DNA from: Isoetes taiwanensis
Taxonomy: Eukaryota; Streptophyta; Lycopodiopsida; Isoetales; Isoetaceae
Direction of reading: 5' to 3'
Assembly: GCA_021234155.1 (NCBI GenBank)
Contig: JAJEKV010000011.1
Location: 2,253,888-2,317,887 of the forward strand
Length of the DNA: 64,000 nt
The notes below the pieces were generated by a model. It saw only the letters and a list, made by a program, of their open reading frames with translations, was not told the origin of the DNA and ran no database searches. Position numbers and translations under genes: made by a program. The number at the start of each line of letters is the position of its first letter. Within the stretch, counting starts at the first letter, position 1. Positions 10,479 to 20,703 of this stretch are shown piece after piece.

Positions 10479-10681
10479 TTTATTGTGTTAGGTATTGTAG
10501 GAGTTTAGCCTTTGGCTACTCAACCCATATGAGCTATGCGTTCATGTTCTTCAAGCAATTTTGAATACAATTCAATTGTTTTTTTCCTTCAATACTTGTT
10601 TTTTCTCTCCTTTGGAGTTGGAAGTATAAGGAACAATTCAGTTATAGTATATTCATTCTTGTCGACATGCATTTATGGGAT
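10479..10681 (+). other. Spacer after accessory gene 2
   Basis: T-rich noncoding DNA between the stop codon of accessory gene 2 and the acidic third ORF. No clear motif. Confidence 0.4.
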
Positions 10682-11174
10682 AGAGGAAGATGAAGAGGAA
10701 ATACCGACGACCACAAGAATGACGACGAGCCACCACCGAATAAAGCTATGATGATGAAGAGGATGGCGAGTATGACGAAGGTGAGGACGGCTATGATGAA
10801 GAGGATGGCGAGTACGATGACGGTCATGACGGTTATGGGGAGGATGAATCAGGGGATGAGGGCGAGCCCTATGACCCCCTTAAGGGTCTTGAGATTGTTA
10901 ATATCCTTCGAGTACGCCTTCAACCATCTCAAAAGAAACCCTCCAAAGCCCATGGAACTATTGGGACATGACCAAACAGGAGGCCTTTATGGAAACCACT
11001 GATTTCCTTTGGCAAATTTTCTATGCACTTCGCGACCTCTTCAACTTATTAATCATTAGTCCCACCCTGGATTATCAATATGTGATTATTCAGGCATGGG
11101 CTTGCTATAAAATGGTTAGAGCCGTACGGGAGAGTATTCGCTACTCCATTTTGTACCCCTTTGCCCACATTTAG
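10682..11174 (+). pseudogene. Accessory ORF 3 of the chromovirus: Asp/Glu-rich protein, frame-broken
   Basis: Coding-like sequence that changes frame about three times. It begins IEEDEEEIP (10682), continues DDHKNDDEPPPNK (10706), then a long acidic Gly/Tyr-containing run (10747 to about 10870) made of repeated DEEDGEY-type units, then PYDPLKGLEIVNILRVRL. The last frame (10968-11174) reads TDFLWQIFYALRDLFNLLI and ends YPFAHI. No family recognised. The tract resembles the acidic tails of histone chaperones in composition only. Its position next to an H3 gene makes that notable. Low complexity alone could also explain the composition. Confidence 0.55.
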
Positions 11175-11308
11175 ACCGGATGTCCACAGTCTTTGTGTAG
11201 CTACGTGTGTATATTTAAAGTTGCCTTGTGCATAATCATCAGTTTTGGAGGCATAGCCTCGAGTTTCGATGTAATAGTCTGTACATGTAATCACGACCTC
11301 TTTTTCTT

Positions 11309-11314
11309 AATAAA
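11309..11314 (+). terminator. Candidate poly(A) signal before gag
   Basis: AATAAA lies 135 bases after the end of accessory ORF 3 and 62 bases before the gag ATG. It fits a separate transcript for the accessory block, but single AATAAA motifs are common by chance. Confidence 0.35.
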
Positions 11315-11375
11315 ACTGTTTTCTTAAGTTCCGTTGTTACGTCATATTTTTTTCTTGTGTTGTCATACCTGGGAT

Positions 11376-12695
11376 ATGTTGCTTATCACCTCCTCTTCCT
11401 ACTTAGACGGCGCACGTCCTTGGACAACACCTGTTCAACCGGGTCGTCTCACCCCAGACCAGGAACTTACGATTATGAAGCGCCAACTTACAGAGCTCCA
11501 GGCATATGTCTTCCAGCAAAATCACCCACAGGAGTATGGACCCGAGATTCCGGCTCCAATAAACGTGCCGCCACCACCGGCGCCTCCACTGGCACCTCCA
11601 GCTGCTAAGGCACGTCGATCCAAGAGGACACGCTCTACTTCCTCTTCTGATGCAGCCTCGGAGTCCTCTGACTCCTCTGATTCCTCTGAGGATGAGGCTG
11701 ACCATGCTAGGGCCAGTAAAAAGGATTATCAAAAGACCGTTGATTCCGCCATTACGAGTATCTGGAAGAATCGGAAGCTTGCGCAGTTTTCGGGTAAAAC
11801 TCGAAATGGGGTTGACGCAGAGTCATGGCTAGATGAAATGCAAGAATTTGGAAAATCATACGGAATGACTGAGAAAGATATTGGCAAGGTCGCCACTACC
11901 AATCTCACAGGTTCGGCACGGATTTGGTGGAAGGGATATGCCCGTTCTCATGGGCTTACCAGGGGTAGGTGCCGTTACAAAATTTTTGCCAAGGCTTTCA
12001 AATCACACTATGTGCCCAAGGCTCATCGCTGTCAGCAGATTCAGACTTTTTACCGCTTGGAGCAGAAAAACATGACTGTCCAAGCTTATACCAATGAGTT
12101 TATGCGCCTGCGCTTGTATGTACCGGGTATCAATGAGCGCCGGGCAGTTGAGGGTTACATAGAGGGTCTATCCCCTACTCTCAAAAAAATGGTTCGGGCT
12201 ATCGACCCTAAGACAGTTGCGGAAGCTGAGGCAAAGACACTCAGTCTTGAAGAGGACACTCCACGGTATCAGGCCCCACGAGCCTCTTCATTCAACCAGA
12301 ACAAGAGCTATACACCTTACCGGGGGCGCTCGCCAAGCCCAGGGCCTCCTGCCTCTACTGCTTATCAGAAGCCTGATAAGAAGGTTTCTTTCTCGGTACC
12401 AGATAAGCCTACCAACGCCGCAGTGCCTTTTAGGGATATTCTCCAAGCTATTCCTAGGGACCAGCCGAACAGCTTAATGAAGGAGAAAGCTTGTTATAGG
12501 TGTTTTTCACCAGCCACCGTATGCGTGGAGTGTCCTTTATTACCCGTGACGGTCCAAGCTGCTTTAGCCGACATGGATTGGGAAGAACCACCAAATGCCG
12601 GCGAGGAGGATGCGCCTGATTATATCACCGGTGAGTCTCATATTTTCGCTGCTGTTGAGACGGGCCAAGCCAACCAACAAATGTTTCAATCGTAA
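11376..12695 (+). CDS. gag: Gag polyprotein of the chromovirus
   Basis: Structural capsid protein. The open frame reaches back to 11334, but the first ATG is at 11376; a second candidate is the Met of MKRQLTELQAY. Order: Pro/Ala-rich N terminus, a Ser/Asp/Glu-rich segment (SSDAASESSDSSDSSEDE), then the retrotransposon Gag core with SGKTRNGVDAESWLDEM, TGSARIWWKGYAR and FYRLEQKNMTVQAYTNEFMRL. The zinc knuckle is degenerate: CYRCFSP is followed by ATVCVECP, and the His is missing. A TAA (12693-12695) separates Gag from protease in the same frame, so Gag-Pol would need readthrough or the stop is a mutation. Confidence 0.9.
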   Translation: MLLITSSSYLDGARPWTTPVQPGRLTPDQELTIMKRQLTELQAYVFQQNHPQEYGPEIPAPINVPPPPAPPLAPPAAKARRSKRTRSTSSSDAASESSDSSDSSEDEADHARASKKDYQKTVDSAITSIWKNRKLAQFSGKTRNGVDAESWLDEMQEFGKSYGMTEKDIGKVATTNLTGSARIWWKGYARSHGLTRGRCRYKIFAKAFKSHYVPKAHRCQQIQTFYRLEQKNMTVQAYTNEFMRLRLYVPGINERRAVEGYIEGLSPTLKKMVRAIDPKTVAEAEAKTLSLEEDTPRYQAPRASSFNQNKSYTPYRGRSPSPGPPASTAYQKPDKKVSFSVPDKPTNAAVPFRDILQAIPRDQPNSLMKEKACYRCFSPATVCVECPLLPVTVQAALADMDWEEPPNAGEEDAPDYITGESHIFAAVETGQANQQMFQS

Positions 12696-13400
12696 TCTCT
12701 ACGGTTGGGTCAAATAGATTGTAAACCTTTTGTCATTCTTATGGATACGGGTAGTACTCATAACTTTGCATCTCCTAGAATGGCAGAAGTCTTACAGATT
12801 ACACCTCTTAAGTCTAAGCCACGTTACGCGCTGGTGCCGCACGCTATACTGGGCCTAGGTATCAATTTGAATATTCGCTTACTGGGGCACCCGCTTGCTC
12901 TCGGGCGGAAATAATGGATATTGGTCGGTATGATCTCATTGTGGGGATGGAATTCTTGGTCACGCTAAAGCCAACATTGACCGTGTGAGAAACGGAAGTC
13001 ACTTTCAATGCGCCAATGGAGCCCGAAGTTACGATAGCGTAAGCCGCTTAACCCTATTATGCAATGTATTTCATTACGCCAATTGCATAGGGCTCGTGAA
13101 GTCACAAGTTACAGGCATGATCCGACTTGCTTCATGGGAAGCCAAGCCTAAACAGATAAGGCCCTTGATGCCTTACCTCCGCAATAGCCGCAATCCTTCT
13201 GAATATCATGATCTTTTTCCCGATGAAATCCAAAGCAGCTACCACCTTCGGGGTGTGGAATGTGAAATTGCTTTGGAACCGGCACGAAGCCTACCAGCAA
13301 GGCCCCCGTGATCGGATGAGTCTCCCGTGAGTTAATCGAGCTTAAGACACAAATGCGGGAAACTCCTTAAGTTAGGCTTCATCGCCTAGTGTATCACCCT
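12696..13400 (+). pseudogene. pol: Pol: aspartic protease and linker to RT, frame-broken
   Basis: In the Gag frame after the TAA. It contains the catalytic motif LMDTGSTHNF followed by ALVPHAILGLGINLNIR. The frame stops at 12914, and coding-like sequence resumes in another frame (DIGRYDLIVGMEF near 12915-12960). The linker to RT is further shifted. Confidence 0.75.
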
Positions 13401-14334
13401 TTGGAGCCCCAATACTTTTGTTAAGAAAAAGGATGGCACCATGCGAATGTGCATTGATTACCGCCAATTAAATAAGCACACCATTAAGAATCGCTATGCT
13501 TTACCAAGGGCCGACGATCTTATGGATCAGTTGCAAGGGGCTAAATATTTCTCCAAGATTGATCTTCGCTCAGGTTATCACCAGATACGAATTAAGGAGG
13601 ATGACATCCATAAGTCTGCTTTTCGCACTCGTTACGGCCATTATGAATTTACAGTCATGCCATTTGGTCTAACCAATGCGCCGGCCACCTTTATGCGCCT
13701 TATGAATGATGTCTTCCGGGAATATCTCGATGACTTTGTTGTTATCTTCTTTGATGATATCCTGATATATAGTAAGACATTGGAAGATCATGCACGGCAC
13801 CTTCGCTTGGCATTGCAAAAGCTACGACGACATCAGTTGTTTGCCAAGTTCTCTAAGTGTCGTTTTGCCACCACCAAGGTGGATTATTTGGGTCATATTG
13901 TATCCGCAGATGGCATAGCTACTGACCCAGCTAAAATCGAGGCAGTTAAAGAATGGCCCATTCCAACCAATGTGTCTGAGGTTCGCAGTTTCCTGGGCTT
14001 GGCCGGGTATTACCGTAAATTTGTCAAGGATTTTGCCAAGCTTGCTGCACCTCTTACTGATCTGACCAAGCATGATAAAGTCAGGGATTGGATGGCCCAT
14101 TGGAAGGATAAGGTCCAGACTGGCTTTCAAGCCTTAAAGGATGCTCTAACCACAGCTCCTGTCCTTACAATGCCAGATCCTGAAAAGGATAAATGGGTTG
14201 CTACAGATGCTAGTAAAATAGCTACTGGGGGTGTTCTAATGCAAGAGGGGCGCCGTTTGCTTATGACTCCTAAAATGAATGATGCCGAAAGCAACGATAT
14301 CCTACGCATGACCGTGAGTTGCTTGCGGTTGTAA
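13401..14334 (+). CDS. pol: Pol: reverse transcriptase
   Basis: Copies element RNA into DNA. The open frame from 13441 contains [49 protein letters not shown] and the catalytic box [13 protein letters not shown]. The usual box is Y-x-D-D (YLDD or YVDD); here the first residue is Phe. The thumb and connection follow ([13 protein letters not shown]), then the first RNase H acidic motif [16 protein letters not shown]. The frame shifts near 14265-14334. Confidence 0.9.
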
Positions 14335-14560
14335 GGGCTTTGGCGATTTGGCGGCATTATCTACTTGGAAGGCGATTTCAGTTAGACACGGATCACCAAA
14401 GCCTCCAAAGATATTTTCACGCAACCTCATCTCAATTTGAGACAAAGACGATGGATGGAATTCCCGAAGAATATGATTTTCAGGTCATTTATAAACCGGG
14501 TAAGCATAATGTGGTTGCTGACGCCCTTTCCAGACATCCATTAGTCACTCGCACGCATTG
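14319..14560 (+). pseudogene. pol: Pol: RNase H, C-terminal part, in shifted frame
   Basis: Continues RNase H in a new frame: [31 protein letters not shown], then VIYKPGKHNVVADALSRHP, the usual junction to integrase. The frame change near 14265-14334 separates it from RT. Confidence 0.85.
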
Positions 14561-15660
14561 TAATGCTATATCCACGCTCTCTAGTGAGTTTGGGAAACAG
14601 ATTCAACAAACCCTTCCTACGGATCCAGAATTCCAGGAAGTATGGCAGAGTCTATGTAAAGAAGCCAGAACGGATAAGGAGAGAAACACCTTCCGACACT
14701 ATAAGAAAGAGGGTGAACTCCTTTATTATAAGGACAAGTTGTGTGTTCCTGCGACATCTGGAGTTCGGAAACTCATTCTCCATGATACACATAACAGTCC
14801 AATCGCAGGACATGCGGGATTTATGAAAACATATTTCAAAATCCGCTCCAGCTATTTCTGGCCAGGCATGAAAAAGCACATTGCCAGCTACATTAGACAG
14901 TGCCAGACTTGTCAGCAAACGAAAGCAGAACAGTTGCGTATTCCGGGTGAATTGCAACCCCTCGACGTACCCAATGCCAAGTGGGAAGTTATTACCATGG
15001 ATTTTATCGTGGGGCTCCCGCGTACCTTAAGGGGGTTCGATGCCTTAATGGTAGTGGTCGACAAACTTTCTAAAATGGCACATTTCTTGCCATGTCGCAC
15101 CACCTGGATAATTTTGCATTGATAATTTTTGCTTTTCACTAAGGAAGTTTTCCGCTTACATGGGATGCCCCGCACCATTATCTCGGTCGGGATCCCAAGT
15201 TTGTTAGTGCATTCGGAAGGATTTCTTTAGCACTATATAGACTAAGCTTGCTATGAGCACGCGACTTATCACCCTCGCATGTGATGGCCGACCCAGAACG
15301 CACCAATCGCATTATTGAAGATATGTTGTGTAACTATGTCCGAACAAACAATCTCAATGGGCGGACTATATTTATTTGGTGGAGTTTGCCTACAACAAGT
15401 ACTAAACAGAGTCTTCTAAGATGTCTCCTTTTATGATCAACTACGGCTATCAATGCCTCACACCGCACCGCATTATAATCCAGTCTCAAGGTGGAGGTTT
15501 CTCGCCAGCTTGCTTGCTGATATGCAAGGCTTAGTTGAGGAGGTTCGAGCATATTTGTTAGCCTGAGAGCTCGGCAAAAGAGTCTAGCGGATCGGCACCG
15601 CACACCTCGAGAGTTTCAAGTGGATGATTCCGCTTTGGCTTAAGATAAAGGTGAAACAAG
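14561..15660 (+). pseudogene. pol: Pol: integrase, zinc and core domains, frame-broken
   Basis: The HHCC zinc domain reads HDTHNSPIAGHAGFMKTY and YIRQCQTCQQTK. The first catalytic Asp is in VITMDFIVGLP. The frame breaks near 15118. The second Asp region (near 15188) and the Glu region (near 15300, RTNRIIED) are readable only in other frames with small deletions, so this copy has no continuous DDE core. Confidence 0.85.
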
Positions 15661-15672
15661 CCAAGCTTAAAA

Positions 15673-16104
15673 TTGGCAATTGTAAGAAGCTTGCACCTCG
15701 ATGGGCGGCCCATTTCGATAACGGAACGGATAGGGCCTCGTGCCTACCGGTTGGATCTACCAAGACATCTAAAGATCCATAAAGTCTTCCACGTGAGTCT
15801 TCTCAAGAAGCATCATCCAGATCCCGAAGAGGTACTTGATACACCAACACTTCTGGAAATGACTGAAGATCAGTTGGAAATTGTTCCAGAAGCTCTACTT
15901 GATCGTGCCTATAAACAAACCCACCGAACTCAGATTCTACAATATTTGGTCAAGTGGAAACATTTACCCACGGAGGACGCGACATGGGTCCTTAAGGCGG
16001 ATTTGGATAAGACTTACCCAGACTTTATGAAGGAATGCCATGGCCACACCATCCACGATGACATCATCTCCAACTCGGATGGTAAGCAGACTGTTATAGT
16101 GTGA
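15673..16104 (+). CDS. pol: Pol: integrase C-terminal GPY/F module and chromodomain
   Basis: Starts with the GPY/F-like module (ITERIGPRAYRLDLPRHLKIHKVFHVSLL written here in two parts: ITERIGPRAYRL and HKVFHVSLLKKHHPD). A chromodomain follows (LEIVPEALLDRAY, then ILQYLVKWKHLPTEDATWV, ending DKTYPDF). Only the Trp of the KWK position of the usual three-aromatic methyl-lysine cage is clear; the first and third cage positions are non-aromatic, as in plant group II chromodomains. It probably guides integration to certain chromatin. Its coexistence with an H3 gene in the same element is the notable point. Confidence 0.85.
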   Translation: MAIVRSLHLDGRPISITERIGPRAYRLDLPRHLKIHKVFHVSLLKKHHPDPEEVLDTPTLLEMTEDQLEIVPEALLDRAYKQTHRTQILQYLVKWKHLPTEDATWVLKADLDKTYPDFMKECHGHTIHDDIISNSDGKQTVIV

Positions 16105-16595
16105 CAGGGGTCATACTAATGTGACCTCCAGGAGTCATGGAGGCATCCTAGGTGGGAAACTGTGCATGAAGGCATTCCTGATAGGACGCAATCGTCTGCG
16201 GCTATGATGGGACTAAGGCCCTTCCTTACGCCGAGATGCATGCAAGCCCTAGACATGATAGGACCCTTGCATTCATATTTCATGTTCTTTAAGGGGGTGG
16301 TCCCTTCAACCACATTATTTAACTTAATTCTTAACACAAACCGACGCGTCTCAGGGGCCAGTAGGAGCTCCCCTTAAGTTTGGCTTTGAAGACTAAAGGC
16401 CTTGTGTTATGGGCCCTGCTTGTGTTTTGGATTCCATTTGTTTTACCTTGTGTTTGCAAGTCGGTTTCGTTTAAATTTGTGTCTTTGAAGTGGATTTGGT
16501 TTATCGCGTGTAAACCTTCGTTATTTTCATAAATAAGTACTTTTGTTTTTTTACTCTTCCCTTCACTACTCTAATGCTGAGGACATCATTAATTC
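16105..16595 (+). other. Element 3' untranslated region
   Basis: Noncoding sequence between pol and the polypurine tract. Recognisably related to 49560-50045 in the second copy of this family, including the phrase 'atgctgaggaca' just before the polypurine tract. Confidence 0.6.
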
Positions 16596-16608
16596 AAGAG
16601 GGGGAGAA
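16596..16608 (+). other. Polypurine tract
   Basis: AAGAGGGGGAGAA directly precedes the 3' LTR and would prime plus-strand DNA synthesis. Confidence 0.85.
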
Positions 16609-18170
16609 TGTGACGTTCCGCATTTATACTCTGGTAATGCATATGCATGCCCGGGACACGCCAATCGAGATATAAGGGGTAATTGTCTAAGTGGAGGTCA
16701 ACCACAATGGTTTTATTTAGCTATGTTAATAAATCCATTGTGGATAATTATAAAGTATTTGGCCTAATTACCCTAATTAATCTAAATTAGTTAATTAGCA
16801 ACAACAAGGGGGCGCCACCTGGCCCAAATCGATTGGCCAGGGGGGACCTTCCATTTTGGGCCTAGGAAAGGGTCCCCGCCCCATTTTGACTCCCAAAATT
16901 CGAATTGGGAGCTAAGGAGGAGCAAAGCAGTTATCACCCAAGCTTGAGTTATCATCAACCACCCGCCAACCTAGTGTGATGGACCCATACCGAGACCATG
17001 GCTCCAGCCAGGACACGGGTTAGTGTGTAGATAGCTTGGTTTTCCTAGTTAGTCGTAGGATTAACCCTTGTTTGAGTAGGTTAATCTCTATTTTTATGTT
17101 TTATTCAAGTTATGGATGGATGGATGTATTAGCTTAGTTCTTTCCGTTCCTATGGTGTTGTATGGGCTAAAGGGGTGGGTAGAGACCTAAAGGCCATCTA
17201 GCAAGAGAGATGCTCCTAGATAGAACCCCTAAAACCCACAGACTTGCGGCTTTGTGCACAAGAGCCTACCCGGCCGTGGATGCTATGATGTGGTTCAAAG
17301 ACCAAATAACGGGTATGAAGGTGAATCGGGGGTGGGGTCCCACCTAGCGCGGCTACTGGGGACTCCTACAGTGTGCTAGACTTATAGCCAGTCACTGTGT
17401 GTGGGCTGGGTATGGGTCTGACACTCCCTGGGCCGGAGGGTGGGAGCCTTTATGGCCGCCCTGGGCTCGAACGGGTTGGTGAGCTGACCTTTAGATTTAG
17501 GGGAGTAAGTCGGGTACGGATGCGGGGGTCACTAAGGGGGCACGTATCCTCTAGCGCACCCAGGGATCCGTCATACCCAGGGAGGGGACGCCTCCCTGAC
17601 CTGCCTCATCGGACCGGGGAGATGTAACCCGGAGTAGTCCTGAAGGGTGATTCCTTGGGATTGCGTCTCCGGAGGGCTACAAGCACGTCATAGCATGATA
17701 CGGCCTATCTGCAAAGTGTGCACAGGAGGGGCGGATGGAGTGGACAACCCTAGCCATTGTCTTATGCCAGCCAACACCATGTTATATCTCCGTCTGTTGA
17801 TATCTTGAGACCCTGGCTGTCAGTTGATCCCTTGGAGTCTGAGCCCGGGGTAGTGCCTGTTATTGTGTTGTTTCATGTTGTTACGTATGGATTATCTTTG
17901 CCATGTTGATGAGGATGGGCCACCCTTCGTGGTGGTATATTATTTGCATTATGATTGGATGCTAACGTATATGTATGCTTCCGCTGTCATAGGATTTCCC
18001 CATAGAGGACGTGGGGCGAATGACACCTCCGTGATCCTCGCCCGGATACTTGGCCATCCCGAGTAGTCCGAGCATGACGGAGGGCCTTGCCGTGGTGATT
18101 TAGTCACCATGGGAGGGGAAGTCCCGTATCTATACGATCGGAGCATCGTATGGACTCTGGGAGCGTCACA
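16609..18170 (+). repeat. 3' LTR of the H3-carrying chromovirus
   Basis: 1562 bp, starts TGTGACG and ends CGTCACA (perfect inverted ends), followed by the GATGA duplication. Nearly identical to the 5' LTR, implying a young insertion; most differences are short indels at CAG/CTG/CCG-type sites. Confidence 0.95.
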
Positions 18171-18175
18171 GATGA
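18171..18175. repeat. Target-site duplication, right (GATGA)
   Basis: Matches 5271-5275. Confidence 0.9.
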
Positions 18176-18502
18176 CATGAAAATTACACGTGGATAGGCT
18201 AGAATTTGAGGAAAGGCTGTAGGCCCGGTAGGGCTGGTGTGCTAAAAAAAAGCAACAAAGCAACGAAGTGCATAAATTGACTTGGCCTAAAGAAAAATCA
18301 ATATAGGAAAGAAAATCACCCGTTGAACCACGTGGTCACCAAGTCGGAAATGATTCCAATGAATGCTAACACATAATGCCACCACCCAACTGGACCATAA
18401 CATGCAATTCTCAATGGATCTCTATGGTACTGGGTATGGGTATAAGTCTCATTTATATAGAGAGAGAAGGCATTAGAGAAGGCATTGTGATTTTCAAGTC
18501 AA
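18176..18502. other. Flank of the insertion, no gene
   Basis: Continuation of the pre-insertion locus. No ORF or clear signal, apart from a CACGTG-containing ttacacgtgga at about 18184. Confidence 0.4.
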
Positions 18503-19074
18503 GTGAGTCTAATAGTGTATTGGTGTTTACATGGTATAAATAATTGATGATAAGGAGCATTCTAGATAGCAAGGCCGATAGGATTCATCGTAGTTTAATC
18601 ATGCCATGTATGTAATGCGATTGCCCTATATGATTCGTCTTGATAGGTAAATAACATTTTCCTTGCTCATGTCATGTATGTGTTAAGGCTACAACCAAGA
18701 CAAATGAGTATATGGTAATGATACAGCTATTGTATGTATTTTAAATAGGGAGATATATCATGTTGGCCTTTTGAGCATGAGTCATGGAGAAAAGTGTATG
18801 GCTATTAAGACAGGGGTTGATTTTGTTAGTTTAGTTATTAAAGAGCTCAAAAAAAGATCTATAAGGACATGATGGAATTGAAGGTTCTGATTTCCAGTTC
18901 CACTTTCGTATCATACACTTTATCTAGGTTTCAGTTTCACCTTGTCTACGCATTATACCCTCTCATTGCCTTGATTTTTATGCAGCTATGCAAGACACTG
19001 GCAATGATGATCTTAAGCGAAGTTTCGTTAAATTGGAAAAATCTTACTTCATTTAAACAACTTGCAATATGTGC
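18503..19074 (+). repeat. Dispersed repeat copy 2
   Basis: Second copy of the 2188-2727 repeat, same orientation, slightly longer because of an internal stretch ending ccttgatttttatgcag. Unclassified. Confidence 0.7.
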
Positions 19075-19202
19075 GAAGGAACCAGAGTTTTGTTCATTTG
19101 AGGCAAAACATGATCTTATTCAGTAGTACGATGTATATAAAGCAGTAAAACAATCACAAGTAGCACTGAACAACAAGATATTCACATAGACATTCGCAGA
19201 AA

Positions 19203-20703
19203 AATTATGAAACAAAAAGCATCGCTGCATCTGGTCTTTGATTATCGTCTCAATAAGATCACAGTGCCAAATCGGTATCCGCTTCCTCTGATCTCAGAAT
19301 TGTTGGAGCGAATCCAAGGTGCGCATTGATCTTCGGGGTGCCTACAATCTTATCTAGATCCAGGAAGGTGTTGAGTGGAAAATAGCTTTTTGTACTCGGT
19401 ATGGCCATTTTGAGTACACAGTTATGCCGTTTTTACTTACCAATGCTCTAGCAGTATTCTAGCATGTGGCCAATGATGTCTTTCGAGAGTTCTTATAAAC
19501 TTTTGTTATCATCTATTTGGATGATATTCTTATTTATTCTAAGACTCTCGAAGAACATGAGAGGCATGTTCGACAGGTCATTCAGAAGCTTCATGAACAT
19601 GGGTTATATGCCAAACTTGAGAAGTGTCAGCTCGAGCAGGATAATGTGGAGTTCCTTGGCTATCATATCACTCCACATGGAGACTCTATGGATCCCAAAA
19701 AGGTCAGCACTATTCTGGAGTGGCAAACACCTTCATCCGTTCGAGATGTTCAGTGTTTTCTTAGATTTGCCAATTTCTATCGGCGTTTCATTCGGGATTA
19801 TAAAAAGATTGCCCTTCCCTTGACACGCCTTGACGGTTAAGGACGTGCCATTTGAATGGAGTGTGGAAGCGGAATCTGCTTTCATTACTCTGAAGCATGC
19901 TTTTACCACAGTTCTTGCTCATGCAGATCCTTTATGCCCATATGTTGTCGAAGCAGATGCTTCTGATTTTGCTCTTGGCGGGATCCTGTCACAGATGACC
20001 ATGAATCACATCCACTCGCCTATCACTCACGGAAGTTTCAGGTTGCTGAAATCAACTATCCCATTTATGACAAGGAGTTGTTGGCGATAGTGGATTCTTT
20101 CAAGGAGTGGAGACGTTTCCTGGAGGGATCTCCTTATAAGGTCACAGTCTATACAGATCATCGAAATCTAGAATATTTTCAGTCTGTTCGAGTGCCCAAC
20201 TGTCGCCAGGCCCGATGGCATACTCAAGTATTATCCCGTATTGATTTTGTGATCAAGTACTGTCCTAGATCCCTCCAAGGAAAGCTTGATGCCTGGTCTC
20301 GACGCGTCTACCTTGTTGAGCCCAAGCTAGGTGATCCTGCATTTGATCAGCAATCACAGGTTATTCTAGGGCCTGATCGGTTCCAGCTTATGGCACCTTG
20401 TTCGAGAGTCCTCATGATATAGTTTTGTTGGAGTCTGTTCGAGCATCTCTGCCCTCTGATCCATTGGCTCAAGATGTATTCTCACATCTTTGCTCTGCAT
20501 CATCTTCTCAGCAAATGCGACCAGACTATGATTTTTTTGAGGTTCAAGATGGACTCATATTCCGTGATGGGCTTTTGTATATGCCAGATGGTGCTTCTAG
20601 GCTTCGGGTTCTCCAAGCTTGCCATGATTCACCTATGACCGGACACTTTGGAGTAGCCAAGACTCTTGAACTTATTAGTCGAGAGTATTGGTGGTATGAG
20701 TCT
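19203..20703 (+). pseudogene. Ty3/gypsy pol remnant (RT, RNase H, integrase zinc domain)
   Basis: Decayed and frame-broken. [33 protein letters not shown], a stop, then [19 protein letters not shown] (intact YLDD), VEFLGYHITPHGDSMD and FANFYRRFIRDYKK. RNase H: VVEADASDFALGGILSQ, KVTVYTDHRNLEYFQS. Integrase start: CHDSPMTGHFGVAKTLELI. It differs from the chromovirus at 5-18 kb; the PLPLI-ELL motif resembles chromoviruses reported from fungi and non-seed plants. No LTRs seen on either side. Confidence 0.88.

Larger units (their letters stand above)
5276..18170 (+). mobile_element. Complete Ty3/gypsy chromovirus carrying a histone H3-fusion gene and other accessory ORFs
   Basis: A 12.9-kb LTR retrotransposon. 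Order: 5' LTR (5276-6837), primer-binding-like site (6841), about 4.4 kb of accessory ORFs (7524-11174), gag (11376-12695), protease, RT, RNase H, integrase and chromodomain (12.7-16.1 kb), polypurine tract (16596-16608), 3' LTR (16609-18170). The ends are TGTGACG and CGTCACA, and GATGA flanks both sides. The order RT-RNase H-integrase-chromodomain places it among the chromoviruses. Accessory ORFs upstream of gag are known in some plant gypsy elements (Ogre ORF1), but I know of none encoding a histone. The pol frames are interrupted several times, so the copy as assembled is not autonomous. Confidence 0.95.
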
